The notes under the pieces are model-generated. The model was not told the DNA's origin. It saw nothing but the letters and a program-made list of their open reading frames with translations, and made no database searches. From Tenebrio molitor (Eukaryota > Arthropoda > Insecta > Coleoptera > Tenebrionidae), in the NCBI RefSeq assembly GCF_963966145.1, contig NC_091046.1:24304001-24368000 (forward strand): a DNA stretch of 64,000 nucleotides, in the 5' to 3' direction. How positions within the stretch are numbered: the first letter of the stretch is position 1; every line of letters begins with the position of its first letter. The position numbers and the translations under genes were made by a program. This document shows, in pieces, positions 53,956 to 64,000 of the stretch.

Positions 53956-54995
53956 CTCCATTCTTTATCTTGGTGAGTGGCCGATGCGATCAAGCAAGCC
54001 ATGGGTAGCTTTGTAAGTTTTACTTTTTCCACCAAATTTGTGTGTCGTGTGAATCAAATATTTACTGTCATCGCTGTCATTCAGATTCAGAATCTTCGTC
54101 AAGCATTCATGTCCAAACCTCACGATCTTATGTCGCGAAATGTAAATATGTAAGCCGTGTACACATCGATTCTTAAATTTTAACCGTTCTCGATATGAAA
54201 ATTATCGGCGTCCGTCGTCGGTCAATCCGACCGTCGACCGAACATTATTCCCGTCCCGTGCCGGGCAATATTGCATGGAAGTTTGGGTGTAAGAAATTAA
54301 CCGGATTCTTAAACCATAAACCGGACCAAATTTGACCGGAAAGTGTGTGGCCGGCCTAGAACATTTTGAAATTCCCAAGCGAGTTATTAAAATTTTAGAA
54401 AACGATGCGAAATGAAGATGACACGTTTGAGGTTATGTCTCAGTCGTCTCGGTGAGTACGAATGATGAGCAATTTAACCCGAAAAATAATAAATAGAAAG
54501 AGTTTGCGGCGTCTCTGTAAGTACAGTTGCGGCCGTTGAAATCTCAGACAGGAAAGATTTAAACGCTCTGTATAAATTCCAAAATTGGATTAGCGTAAAC
54601 AGGATTTTCATCAAGGATTATAAAGTCAGTGTCAGTATTTGACATATTAGGTCAGAATCGCGCGTAACTTTTGAAATGCCGCAATTATCTGATTTGCAAA
54701 AATGTGTTTGACTGAGGGACGGTGTGAGTATAAGAGCCATTGCGAGAGAAATTAATGTGGATAATGTTTGAATGACATTCTGAGAAACGTCACTTTCAAT
54801 ACCATTTACAAAGCTAAAAGTTTGGCGTTGTCAAAGTGTCTGAGTTTTCAACAGCCGCAACTGTACATTATTGTAATATTTGAATATTTTTCAACAACTA
54901 CCAACGCACTTTTCCATTGGAACTTTCAAAGATCCCTAAATTCAACTTGACGGCTGAAAATTTCCCAAAGCCACTCACCAAGATAAAGAATGGAG
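53956..54995. mobile_element. 1040-bp TIR element
   Basis: CTCCATTCTTTATCTTGGTG (then AGTGGC) occurs at both ends in inverted orientation, flanked by TA. A minus-strand remnant near 54110-53980 (ILNLNDSDDSKYLIHTTHKF) may be coding but is unidentified. A deleted Tc1 element (54524-54863) lies inside. Confidence 0.75.
54524..54863 (+). mobile_element. Deleted Tc1 element, 340 bp, same family as 43581
   Basis: The TIR starts CAGTTGCGGC and continues with CTCAGACA at both ends, flanked by TA. Inside, MPQLSDLQKCV, a stop, then RDGVSIRAIAREINVD is the start of the transposase HTH, so this is an internal deletion derivative of the family represented at 43581-44929. Confidence 0.83.
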
Positions 54996-55020
54996 TATTA
55001 TATGCAGCTTCTATTGCTTT

Positions 55021-55368
55021 TGTGGCGACCTCTATCCGCGCACCTGCCAAAAGAACAAGAAACCGACCTTACCGACGAGCCACGACACCTAACAACCAAG
55101 AAGGGAAACGTCGCGCGTCGGCGCTATGAGGGAACACCCGTCGAGACGCTTTCGAAGGGTATAAAAGACGTCGCGCCCCTAAACTCGCTCTCTCGTCGAC
55201 CAACCAGCACAGCAACCGCTTCGACTACGCTTCGCTAACTTCGTTTTGTTATTTTGTTATTCATTTGTTACTTGTTTGTTATTCATCGTTGTTACCGTTA
55301 TTGTTACATTAAACTCAAATCACGCATCGAACCGTCTCATTCATTCCGGACCAACAAAGTACTCCACA
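55021..55368 (+). mobile_element. Small solo LTR, 348 bp
   Basis: It starts TGTGGCGACC, ends GTACTCCACA, and has an exact 4-bp TSD CTTT (55017-55020, 55369-55372). A TATA box (GGGTATAAAAGACG) is followed by a CG-rich leader, as in a U3-R promoter. Confidence 0.78.
55160..55167 (+). promoter_or_regulatory. TATA box of the small LTR
   Basis: TATAAAAG about 140 bp into the LTR, in the expected position between U3 and R. Confidence 0.55.
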
Positions 55369-55682
55369 CTTTCATACCAGTGTATATTGTAAAAAAATTA
55401 AATGAAAAATTTCACTGCGACTGTTGTCTCTCTCCTATATTATCTCCTTCAACCCCTGGGCATCTTTTACGTTTAATGAATCTTCAAACGGTTTGACTTA
55501 TCCAAATTATCAGTTTGTAAGTCTTTTAAAAGAATTGGCAGCTATTGCCACAGAAATTTTACCATATTTGGCCCAAGAAAATATTTGCAAACAACTCGTA
55601 ACAATTTTACATCCACATTTAATTCGTAATTCCCTCTTTATCTGTAATGCACACAAAATTTGTAATAGTTATTTACATTAGA

Positions 55683-55793
55683 GTACGGGATGTGAATTCT
55701 CCGGCACGACAACTGGTTTCGATGGCGCAGCCGAGTGCCTGATTATTTGGAGGGCCGGAAAATACGTCCCGTACAACATTTGTATTAGACTTT
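55683..55793. repeat. Imperfect palindrome upstream of recombinase relic
   Basis: Outer arms GTACGGGA and TCCCGTAC, inner arms TCCGGC and GCCGGA. The loop contains GGCGCAGCCGAG. It ends 169 bp before the ATG at 55963. Confidence 0.65.
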
Positions 55794-55962
55794 TCGGCTG
55801 ACCAAAATATTACATCTTTTAAAAATCAAGACTAATTTTATTGTATTGACCGTGACCGCTCATTTGTTTTTTTCCTAACAAATTATTTACTGTGCTTATT
55901 AGGTTAAATTTTCATTGTTAGTGCTTGAAAATTTAATTCTCGTGTGTTAATCGACTGAAAAA

Positions 55963-56090
55963 ATGTCTAGTTCAGAAAGTGAGTTAAATGTGACACCAGA
56001 AGCAGCACGATTAGTGGCAGCACTAAATTCTGAATTACTACCACAAAATCGAAAGAACGTTACATAAGACAATTTCTACTCATGAAAGTA
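55963..56090 (+). pseudogene. Tyrosine-recombinase N-terminal relic
   Basis: MSSSESELNVTPEAARLVAA, then LNSELLPQ. The next codons, read one base over, give the SK.RY pattern that opens the recombinase N-terminal domain (compare PNKSKAKY at 28262 and PSKSGERY at 14806). It has a frameshift and no later exons. Support is similarity to the other copies only. Confidence 0.45.
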
Positions 56091-56183
56091 TGTAATAACT
56101 ATTCTTTAATTCACAAATTTTTTGTGGTGCCTGTGTCCGAAAGGAGTTACACACTCTAAAAATGGAAAATGTCAATAGAAGAT

Positions 56184-57619
56184 ATTATTATTATTATTAT
56201 TATTGTTGACGGCTAACAGGCTTGAGGCCCAATTAGAAGCCCTGCCAAAAGAGAATGATACACAAAACACAATCACAACACAACAACCATTACACAGAGA
56301 GCATCCCAACACCCAGGTTACAACTACCGAGCACTCATCTGAGTAGGATCGCCCTGGTTCACGAGGAGATGGAGAAAAAAATTTTGATTTGCGAAATGCT
56401 GTAACAAAAAATATCGATGTGGGCCTCGACACTCTGGTAATTTCGCAGCATTCGAGTGACGGGTGACTTGAGCCCGATGTCCGTGTGGCGCTGACCGATG
56501 TAGAAAACACTCCTTACCCTAGATCCCGACCGGCTAACCCTGACACTGATCCTCTCCAGAACGTGAGGACATTCCTGCAGCCCTCTGAACAATTTGAACA
56601 AAAAGATCACCGCTCCGTGCGTCTATCAAGCAGAGACTGCAGACCAACCTCACCGAGCAGAAGACCTTGTGGACACCCACGAGGCGGATATGCACCATTC
56701 AACATGAAGACTACATTCCTCAGGAATCTGCGTTGCACTCGCTCCAGAAGAGAAGAGTGAACATCATATATCGGCGACCACACAAGGGAAGCATACTCGA
56801 GCCGGGATCTCCCATAGGTGATCTACAGAAGCTTCAGGGTCGCGACATCGGAGAATTCCCTGCCAGCACGCAAAACAAAACCCAGTGCCCTGAAGGCAGT
56901 CCCCGCAATGGTCCGAATGTGTTCGCCGAAGGATGGTTTGGAATCGAAGTTGACACCCAGATCTCTAATTGACTCACGTCTTGTAAGAATGGAGCCGTTG
57001 ATTTTATAGTCAAATAAGAGAGGCTTGGTCTTCCTTGTGAATGAGACTATGCTACACTTAAGATGGTTGAGAACAAGGTTATTTAACTTACACCTTCTAG
57101 AGATCTCCTCAATGCAGCCCTGAAGTCGAAGAGCATCATCAATCGAGTCTATCGTAAGGTAAATCTTCATGTCATCAGCAAACAAGAGGTGCGGTACGTC
57201 CAGATCGTCCACCAGATCGTTTATGAAGATATTTAAAAACAGCGGACCCAAAACCGAACCCTGCGGAACGCCGGACTCCTGCTTAAAGGACTTAGACGCA
57301 TACCCATTCACTCCCACGTACATAAATCGATCGCTTAAATAAGACCTTATTAGCTCCACAAGACTATCCGAAAAACCGAATGACTCCAATTTGATCAACA
57401 AAAGACCATGATCAATCCTGTCGAAGGCCTTCGAGAGATCCGTGTAAACTACATCAACTTGGGAATGGTTATCTAATGCATCAGATAAATACTGACTGAT
57501 CAACACCAAGTTCGTCTCGGTGGACCGACACTTTGTGAAGCCATGCTGATTCGGAGATAGCTTGTGAGAGACATAATGGAGTGAGGAATTATACAGGACA
57601 TATTCAAAGACCTTCGCAA
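56184..57619 (-). mobile_element. 5'-truncated jockey-like non-LTR retrotransposon
   Basis: The interval contains the 3' part of a LINE ORF2 and ends, on the element's strand, in an AAT trinucleotide run (about 56186-56208), the kind of 3' tail seen in jockey/I-type insect LINEs. The start, near 57619, lies inside the reverse transcriptase, as after incomplete reverse transcription. Confidence 0.8.
56345..57619 (-). pseudogene. LINE reverse transcriptase (jockey clade), decayed
   Basis: From 57619: FAKVFEYVLYNSSLHY, NQHGFTKCRSTETNL, VVYTDLSKAFDRIDH, SGVPQGSVLGPLFLNIFIND, and the catalytic LLFADDMKIYL. A stop follows LKLL, then ITYGRSRLEYASLVWSPIYD and LLERVQRRFLRN, the thumb and post-RT region. 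After another frameshift it ends HTDIGLKSPVTRMLRNYQ and FCYSISQIKIF. These RT blocks are in the order expected of jockey-like LINEs. No endonuclease domain is present because of the 5' truncation. Confidence 0.87.
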
Positions 57620-58395
57620 ATTATATTGATAACTGACGCAAAAACCAATATTTGTAGATCATTTGCCATTACCAATCCAAACTGGGTTGAAACTGTGCAG
57701 AAATATATGGAAGGTTAAAGTTGTCTGGAAATCGAAAAAAAAATTCATGAGGTACCTACGAAAAAGGTTGAGGTTGATGATGACCTAACCTCACCAATTG
57801 GTATTAATACAATTAGGACAATTTCAAACAAAATTGCCAAATATTTGAACCTTGATTGCCCTATGGACACAAAATTGAAGTTCCTAAAATGATTCGTGAT
57901 GACTAATGGCCTTCCTTCAACATAAAAAAAAATGTACTGTGTTGCAGCCACAGCTCAAACAATTGTGAGTTGTGTCACAAACTTCGATACAGTGCTTTAA
58001 TCTACTTGAATTTTTAGCTGTTGCTTCCAATGTAACCACCAACATTGACAATTCCATCATCAGTACCGTAAGAGAAGCACCAGTAGGTACAACATATTGA
58101 CATCTAACCCAGAAGTAATAAAGCTGACAGTAACCAAATAATTTCTGCTTTGTTCTCTAAACTGGCGAACTGTTAACATTAATGTTTACAATAACTGTAA
58201 TTTTACAAAATAAATTATGTTAATAATGTTCCAAATTATAAAAATGTCTTGTAAGTAGTACCTACTTAACCACAACTTCCTGGTGAAAACGAATCATCTT
58301 TCTGCAGGTGAATACAACATTTGGAGGTTAGAATGTTTAGTATATTTTCCAGTTGCACTTTAGCACTAACAGCTATATAGTACTGGATAAAGTAG
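57620..58395. other. Spacer with an unidentified coding-like remnant
   Basis: On the plus strand near 57766-57905 a frame reads DDLTSPIGINTIRTISNKIA then KYLNLDCPMDTKLKFLK, with stops nearby. It looks like former coding sequence, but I do not recognise it. Confidence 0.3.
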
Positions 58396-58500
58396 GTACT
58401 ATGGCGGACAAAAAATTTTGAACGATCAAATTTTGGCGTATCAAAAAATGTCATTGTAAGCTGCCCTTTACTGTTATTATGACGTTTATAAATTAAATCG
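58396..58500. repeat. Partial end of the CTATGGCGG MITE family
   Basis: TACTATGGCGGACAAAAAAT plus about 80 bp similar to the left end of 28620-28982. The other end was not found. Confidence 0.5.
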
Positions 58501-58624
58501 AAAAATTGACGGTCTATCAAGTTTATTGGTCCCGGTCTATTGAGTTGGTTATCATGCCCCTCATAGATTCGTAAACCAGTCCTCGACTGTGTAACAAATT
58601 TTAATTTTTTAATTTAGTGATACA

Positions 58625-58900
58625 ATGCCAGCCGAATCTGAATTTACTAAAGCCAAAATAGTAACCCTTCACCAGAGGGGTGTGTCGTATGGGCAAATTT
58701 CGACGAATTTAGGGTTATCGAAGGGCATGCCATTATGAGGAAGTGGCAACACTCTACGGGCAACACACTGGGACGGTGGTTCGGCCTTCGGCGTCCAGGT
58801 TCTGGAAGAAGGCGGGTGTCGTCCGTGGAACAAAACGAGGCACCCTCGAACTATCACCGAAATCTGTGCCTGTCCATGAGGAATAGATTGCTCTTGGTTG
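58625..58900 (+). pseudogene. Tc1-type transposase N-terminal fragment
   Basis: MPAESEFTKAKIVTLHQRGV, then SYGQISTNLGLSKG: a Tc1 HTH. After a frameshift come WQHSTGNTLGRWFGLRRPGS, with the GRRR and second HTH region of Tc1 (normally RTGS...PRSGRPR). Nothing of the catalytic domain follows. Confidence 0.55.
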
Positions 58901-59015
58901 TACAACAAAATGGAGCAATGATCAAATATTGACTTCTTCAGTTTTATCTAGCTTCCGCTGCGCTCCATACGGCCGTAAGATTATGCCAATTTTCATAGTT
59001 GAAATTGATTCTACA

Positions 59016-59250
59016 ACGTGATCAAGAATGACTGAATCTGTTGGTAACAATGAAAATTTGAATAATTTTGGTACCACTGTAATCTAAACGCATTTCCGGT
59101 TATCAGCTTTGACAGAGTTGACAGGCGAATTTTTTTTTTAATGTTGTGTCAAGTTAAAACATCGGGTCAGTTCCAATTACGAAACAGAAAAACACCAATA
59201 TTTTTCAATTGTTTCATTGCCAACAGAGTCAGTCATTGTTGATCACGCTG
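59016..59250. mobile_element. MITE, CGTGATCAA family
   Basis: CGTGATCAAGAATGACTGAA at the left is matched by the inverted right end (about 39 bp of TIR). A flank near 58940 shares CTTCCGCTGCGCTCCATACG with 50630, another dispersed repeat. Confidence 0.7.
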
Positions 59251-59279
59251 CAAATTAAACTCCATCCATTTTCAATATA

Positions 59280-59510
59280 CGGGGTGATCAAATAGGACTG
59301 TTTAAGTTGGTAACACTGAATTGTATTTTAAATCGTATAACAGGAGTAACTTTCAGTTGTTGATGGCTTGTCGTTGTTAATGGTATACCTACATCAGATA
59401 TTTGTCAAATAAACCAACAAAACATATCCGGTTGCAGTGTTATAAGTAACCGAATTAAAAAATTTTCTTAATTGAACTGCCAACTTAAACAGTCCTTCTT
59501 GATCACCCGG
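59280..59510. mobile_element. 231-bp mariner-type MITE
   Basis: Inverted ends C(G/C)GGGTGATCAA, then GGACTGTTTAAGTTGG, flanked by TA. Confidence 0.85.
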
Positions 59511-59659
59511 TACATTACTGTTAGGGAATTTTCTTTTTTTTGTATTGCAATGAAAGTGTTTTATTTTTTCTAATATTGGACATTCAAAGCAGACGTTTTG
59601 AATTTGTCAAAAAATTTGACACTGTCAGATTATAATTATTGAAAAAATTACGATATCAT

Positions 59660-60018
59660 GTAGGCCACAGGCAGAGTTATAAAGAGAAAATGCCTCACTT
59701 TGGAGACAAAACAAAGTGTTCACCGGTGATTTAAAAACATTTGGGAAGTAAATGGTCCAAATTGGGGAGGATGCCAGTTTACCGAATGGTTAGGGAGATT
59801 TTTGCCGTAAGTAAGTTGATAAATCCACTTTTAATTTAAATTGATCTATTTAAAATGTTAGCTGCAATCTCCTACAGATATCTAAAGGAAAAGTATGGAG
59901 TAATTTCTGGGTCGGGGGCACAGGCACAGAATGGAAACGACGCACAATGGAACAGTGAAGAAATATTTGCCCCGTTGTGCGCTTTTTTTAATTACAAGAC
60001 CGCCGGGCTCCAGACTTG
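59660..60018 (+). other. Possible two-exon coding remnant, unidentified
   Basis: Plus-strand codons with one stop (..KHLGSKWSKLGRMPVYRMVR, EIFAV) end at a GTAAGT-like donor near 59808. After a TACAG acceptor near 59878 come YLKEKYGVISGSGAQAQNGN and WNSEEIFAPLCAFFNYKTAG. The pattern looks like a former gene or transposon exon pair, but I cannot name a family. Confidence 0.25.
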
Positions 60019-60186
60019 ACTTGACAGGGTTTGTTCCTGAGCACTATTCATTTCTAATGTATCATGCTTTCACTCTGTGTCCTGCTCTGAAATATTTTCG
60101 TTAAAATCTGTTTACGTTACGTACACCTACTAGCTGGTTTCAATGTCGGTATTTAATATTAACCTGTAGATACCATATTTTAAGTA

Positions 60187-60976
60187 CAGTACAACTTCGA
60201 TAATCCGGACAGATATTATTTTGAGCCTCGCCGAATTAGAGAGTTTTCCGGATTAGCGAGGTATTTACATTTTTGACTACTTGGATTAAGAAAAAATCAT
60301 GAATTTCATCAATGACAATCTACATATCTATATAATGTATTGAAGAATAAAAACGTACATTTAGAATGAAAAAAAACTGCCATCAGAGGTTTTTTTAAAT
60401 GGCAATGTCGCATTTTTACTACCGTTTTTAATAGATCTTTTAATTGTCTACCCGACGGTCAAAAAAAATTCTATTTACATAAGAAATTTCCTGAAAAAAC
60501 CCATTTTTTTTAATAACATAACTTTTTCAAGGTCATCGAAAAGACCAAAAAGAAAAGATCAGCAGAAATCTTTTTTAAAACACTAATTGACCTGTCTTTA
60601 GATTTTTTCAAAAATTATGCGTTACGTTTTCATTTGGGTGTTTCCAGACTTTTTAGACATGCTGTATGTATTTGTAAATTATTTTATGCGGGTTTAAAAT
60701 ATGTGAAAATTTTTGTTTGTTTTCGTCTAATTTGGATTATTCATATCCGTTTTCATCATCTTCATGATTACTGTTTAAAGTTTCTTGGACTATTTGTTCA
60801 TCTGTTAAACCACAATCGACATTATCATTTTCACCGAGTGCCCATTCTTTTTTTTTTATTATTGAAACTTGTCAACAGTTGCACAATATTGTCATCTTCA
60901 TCTGATATTATGTAGTTTAGCAAATCTTTTCGGTAAGAAACATTAATATTTTGATTTGTCCGGATTATGAAGGTAA
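60187..60976 (-). mobile_element. Pogo/Tigger-like relic
   Basis: The left end, CAGTACAACTTCGATAATCC (then GGACA), is typical of pogo/Tigger TIRs. An inverted, decayed partner (CCTTCATAATCCGGACA) ends near 60976. Inside, on the minus strand at about 60853-60745, ALGENDNVDCGLTDEQIVQE resembles the acidic C-terminus of Tigger transposases. No catalytic motif survives. Confidence 0.5.
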
Positions 60977-61189
60977 AAATTGCAAAGTGTCCGAAACGTG
61001 GAAGGCGCCGAATTATTATAACCTCTTCAAAATACACATAACCTGAATTATTATTTGTGACATTGCATTTACAATAGAAAAAAGTTGTATCCTATTACAC
61101 CACAAAAGTTACTAAAATCACTAGATTTAGTTGTGTATATTGAAAATGGATGGAGTTTAAACAAACACATTTATCGGAAAAATTATAAA

Positions 61190-61620
61190 GTCTCTCGTGT
61201 CAAAAATGGATTACTCCCTAGGATTTAAGGATATTCGTTACTAGGTTGCCATAAATTTGGTTAGGTTGGAGGCTATGTGGTTTCTGGTGACAAACAAAAG
61301 ATATCCCAAAAATGTGAGACAACAAATTAATTGTAACAGTTGCAAATGACTGACTAATTTCTCTCTAAGTGATTGATGATTTTTCGTTTCACAATCAATT
61401 TTGGTTACTGGCGGCATATTTATTTGGATTTAATCTCAATTCAAAGTGACCAACCTTAGGCATTCAAAATAACTTTTGAAAATTCTAGTTACACACAACA
61501 TGAAAAACGTTATTTCCCTAAAAGTTCGAATTCTAGGGAGTAATCCATTTTTGACACGAGAGTAGTAACGAATATCCCTAAATCATAGGGAGTAATCCAT
61601 TTTTGACACGACAGTACATG
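61190..61620. repeat. Inverted repeat with duplicated 55-bp end module
   Basis: CGTGTCAAAAATGGATTACT, continuing CCCTA and ATATTCGTTACTA, occurs once at about 61196-61250 and twice, inverted and in tandem, at 61530-61618. The layout is that of a MITE with a duplicated terminal module. Confidence 0.7.
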
Positions 61621-62257
61621 AGGGTCAAAAGACTTTATCTGCATGCAACATTTTTGTGACCGATACATTAATGGTAGCATTTTAAAGTGAAATTTAATTC
61701 GAAGAACCTTAGCACCTAATGCCATTCCTACGCCCCATTTGGGTGCGGGTCCTTCCACAGAAAACATCCCGTTATTTTCGCATACCAGATCCCTGTAAGT
61801 CTCATCCCTTTGTGTGTCCTTGTAGGGACGTATGCACTGACAAAATTTAAAAATACACTGGGGCTTTGGCAGAGTAAACCCGCGCTGAGATATGACATTT
61901 GGTGGTGGAACTTTGCGCGGACAAAATTATTGTTCAAAATCCAGCAACACAAAATTCATAGTCCTGTGGGATGTTCTGATTCTGAACATGAAAAACCATT
62001 GACGAAAGCAATAATCATGTAGTTTTTAATCACAAGAATGTGTTTTTCTTGCCAAAAAGAGGCAAAGCTTGCAAAACTTGTTTAACTTTACTCATTGTAT
62101 CAATTTTTATTAAAAAATAACATTTTGTTAACTTTCTTATCGTTCCACTTGACATTTGACAGTTCAGTGACAGTCCCCGAAATGTCACATCTGGCGTTCG
62201 TTTTTGGATCACGTAGTTGCATGGTTGCAGGTATAAGTTGACATACCATTCTTTCTA

Positions 62258-62623
62258 TCGAGTGTTCAAATGAAATCCTGGGCTGGGAAGGCGTTGGAAA
62301 CCGTCAATTGTTGTGCTTTTTTAAAGCGTAGATTAATTGGAGCATGTTGACAGCTAACCTAAAATTTAGAGCCAAAAATGTTTTCTTTTTTTTCTTTCTT
62401 TGCAATGTTTTACATCAAAAATAGAATAACGTAGCGATTCCTATTCTCGAAGCAAATATCTAAGGGCACCCTTTGCTGAAAACAAACATGTTTAATTATG
62501 TTGCGATTAAACATAAACAAATGTCATTCGTGTCAAACGGCGGGAAATTCAAACTTTACACTGTTCTAGACGGTTTAATTTTTCCAACGCCTACTCAGCC
62601 CAGGATTTCATTTGAACACGCGA
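62258..62623. mobile_element. 366-bp MITE
   Basis: TIR TCG(A/C)GTGTTCAAATGAAATC, continuing CTGGGCTG, about 43 bp, flanked by TA. Confidence 0.85.
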
Positions 62624-63003
62624 TATATTAAGTATGTTCCTACACAATATTCCAAATTAATTTCTGACAAGTTTCCAACTTTACTGATGCGCGTGCGCCA
62701 AATTTGACAAATTTGCAACTCGTTCGGGATTTTCCGATGGAACAGCAAACTACCGAAGTAGACCGAACACAGTCGATCACGGAACGGATATTCGCGGTTC
62801 TTTTTTGGTTTTCAGTAGGTATTTCAATTTTCATTTGTAGGTTTTAGAAAACGTGTCCAAAACGTAACCTAGATATCTTTATTCCAACAACCACAATATT
62901 CGCACAACACAACCACAAGACAGCAATCAAAATATTGAGATGATTGAGGTTATATTTTGAGTATTTCGACAAGATAAAGGCAAGGGAAAGGTTGGGGAAC
63001 GTA

Positions 63004-63212
63004 CAGTCGATGGACAAATAAAACTGGGACAAGAATGACAATCACATAAGTCAAAATTTATAAATTTGCATGCTTTAATTACGACTTTATCACAAATAGG
63101 TTAACTTTGGTATGACATATTATATAGACACTGACAAATATATTGACAATTCAATGGTCTGATGTACATAGATTAAATTTTAAGTGTCCCAGTTTTATTT
63201 GTCCACCGACCG
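63004..63212. mobile_element. 209-bp Tc1/mariner MITE
   Basis: TIR C(A/G)GTCG(A/G)TGGACAAATAAA then ACTGGGACA, flanked by TA. Confidence 0.85.
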
Positions 63213-64000
63213 TACATACGCGTATGTCTCACTCACACACAAGAATGCGCATGCGTCGGATACAAAATTTCAGGATTTGTCAGAAACTTTTTCGACTAGT
63301 TATGAACTAGGTTGAAGTTTTGTTGGAACAAGGGATTTTTAATTCATGGATTTGTGCTGGAAGCTGTTGGAACGCTCAAAACTTCACTGCGCAGAATCCT
63401 GACAGTTGCGGACAGTTTCGGATTTCTGTAGGAACAAACCATTCACGATTATTTCAAATTCGGACTATCTATGAAAATCTGACATTTTAGTTGGCAGCAT
63501 TTAGGTTATAATTCAACCGAACACTGCTCCCAAGTTATTACATTTTTTAAATAATTGAACGCATTAGGAACAATAATCGTAAAATTGTAATTGAAATGAA
63601 ACATACATATTTGTAGGGCAGTTCTGGGTAAATTCTTATTAACTAAATTAATGACGGAATCGACAACAATGCGAATATTTAAAAACGAAACGTCATATGA
63701 CATGACCTGACGCCAATCTAACAAAAAAATATCGCGGCCTCCTGCGTGTTTAAAATAATCGTGAACGGCATATAAAGTCGATTCAAAAATCAAAAAACCA
63801 CTACCTGTTGCTTTAGGTTGGTAAAATTTAAAAACCCTAGGTAGATATTTTTTCATACTATGTTGGTAACTATAAATTATGACATTTATTTGATTCAAAA
63901 TAAAATTCAATTGCTTTGAATTTCGTTCATATTATTTTATTAACAGCACGTTTCATTTATTTTATTGATTCTTATTATTTTTACTTAAACATGCCCAGAA
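63213..64000. other. AT-rich end of window with an unidentified frame
   Basis: A 134-residue minus-strand frame (63910-63506) overlaps a fragment (about 63770-63820) similar to the ends of the MITE at 32802, so it is probably not a gene. Nothing else was recognised. Confidence 0.35.

Noticed and set aside
56184..56210. AAT microsatellite as an independent repeat
   Set aside because: It is better explained as the 3' tail of the jockey-like LINE that it abuts.
63506..63910. 134-residue minus-strand frame near the window end
   Set aside because: It overlaps a fragment of the MITE family seen at 32802-33171 and has no domain.

Overview
The window looks like transposon-dense, AT-rich insect nuclear DNA. 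A beetle is my best guess, from the mix of Tc1/mariner relatives, transposases with a DUF4817-type HTH, Gypsy LTR elements and insect Crypton-like recombinases; nothing in the sequence proves the order. I recognise no host gene, rRNA or intact tRNA. Almost everything identifiable is a mobile element, usually broken and often nested.

Layout. 0-5 kb: a 553-bp element with terminal inverted repeats (TIRs) and an 8-bp target duplication (TSD), a 661-bp TIR element, a GC-rich island without clear genes, and an 8-bp-TSD MITE. 4.9-12.3 kb: two mariner-type TIR pairs, one inside the other, enclosing a broken PIF/Harbinger element, several MITEs and a retroposon that encodes only a LINE-type ORF1 protein. 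12.3-15.7 kb: recombinase fragments, a nuclease relic of the restriction-like endonuclease (RLE) type, and hairpins. 15.8-16.8 kb: a solo LTR. 16.95-27.1 kb: a transposase gene split by a young 9.1-kb Gypsy-type retrotransposon on the minus strand (LTRs 17547-18890 and 25336-26659, 4-bp TSD GTAC). 27-33 kb: MITEs and hairpins. 33.2-37.4 kb: a DUF4817-type transposon with its own nested insertions. 37.4-41 kb: MITEs and an internally deleted transposase. 41.7-50.6 kb: a TIR-bounded region holding two tyrosine-recombinase genes, a Tc1 element, a THAP/P-like element and a probable solo LTR. 50.9-55.4 kb: a Tc1 element split by a 1.5-kb LTR, another TIR element, and a small solo LTR. 55.7-64 kb: a recombinase relic, a 5'-truncated jockey-like LINE, Tc1 and pogo relics, and MITEs.

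The most interesting pattern is a set of tyrosine-recombinase (Crypton/YR-type) gene starts: five clear and one weak. Each has a long imperfect palindrome with a CpG-rich, CTCG-containing loop about 70-310 bp upstream of its ATG. Similar palindromes without a recombinase are scattered through the window. For one of them, two copies at 15.2 kb and 50.5 kb carry the loop in opposite orientations, as inversion between the arms would produce. I infer a family of recombinase-encoding elements with a palindromic recombination end, plus solo palindromes.

Limits: all boundaries were read by eye from TIRs and TSDs, and family names rest on remembered motifs, not searches.
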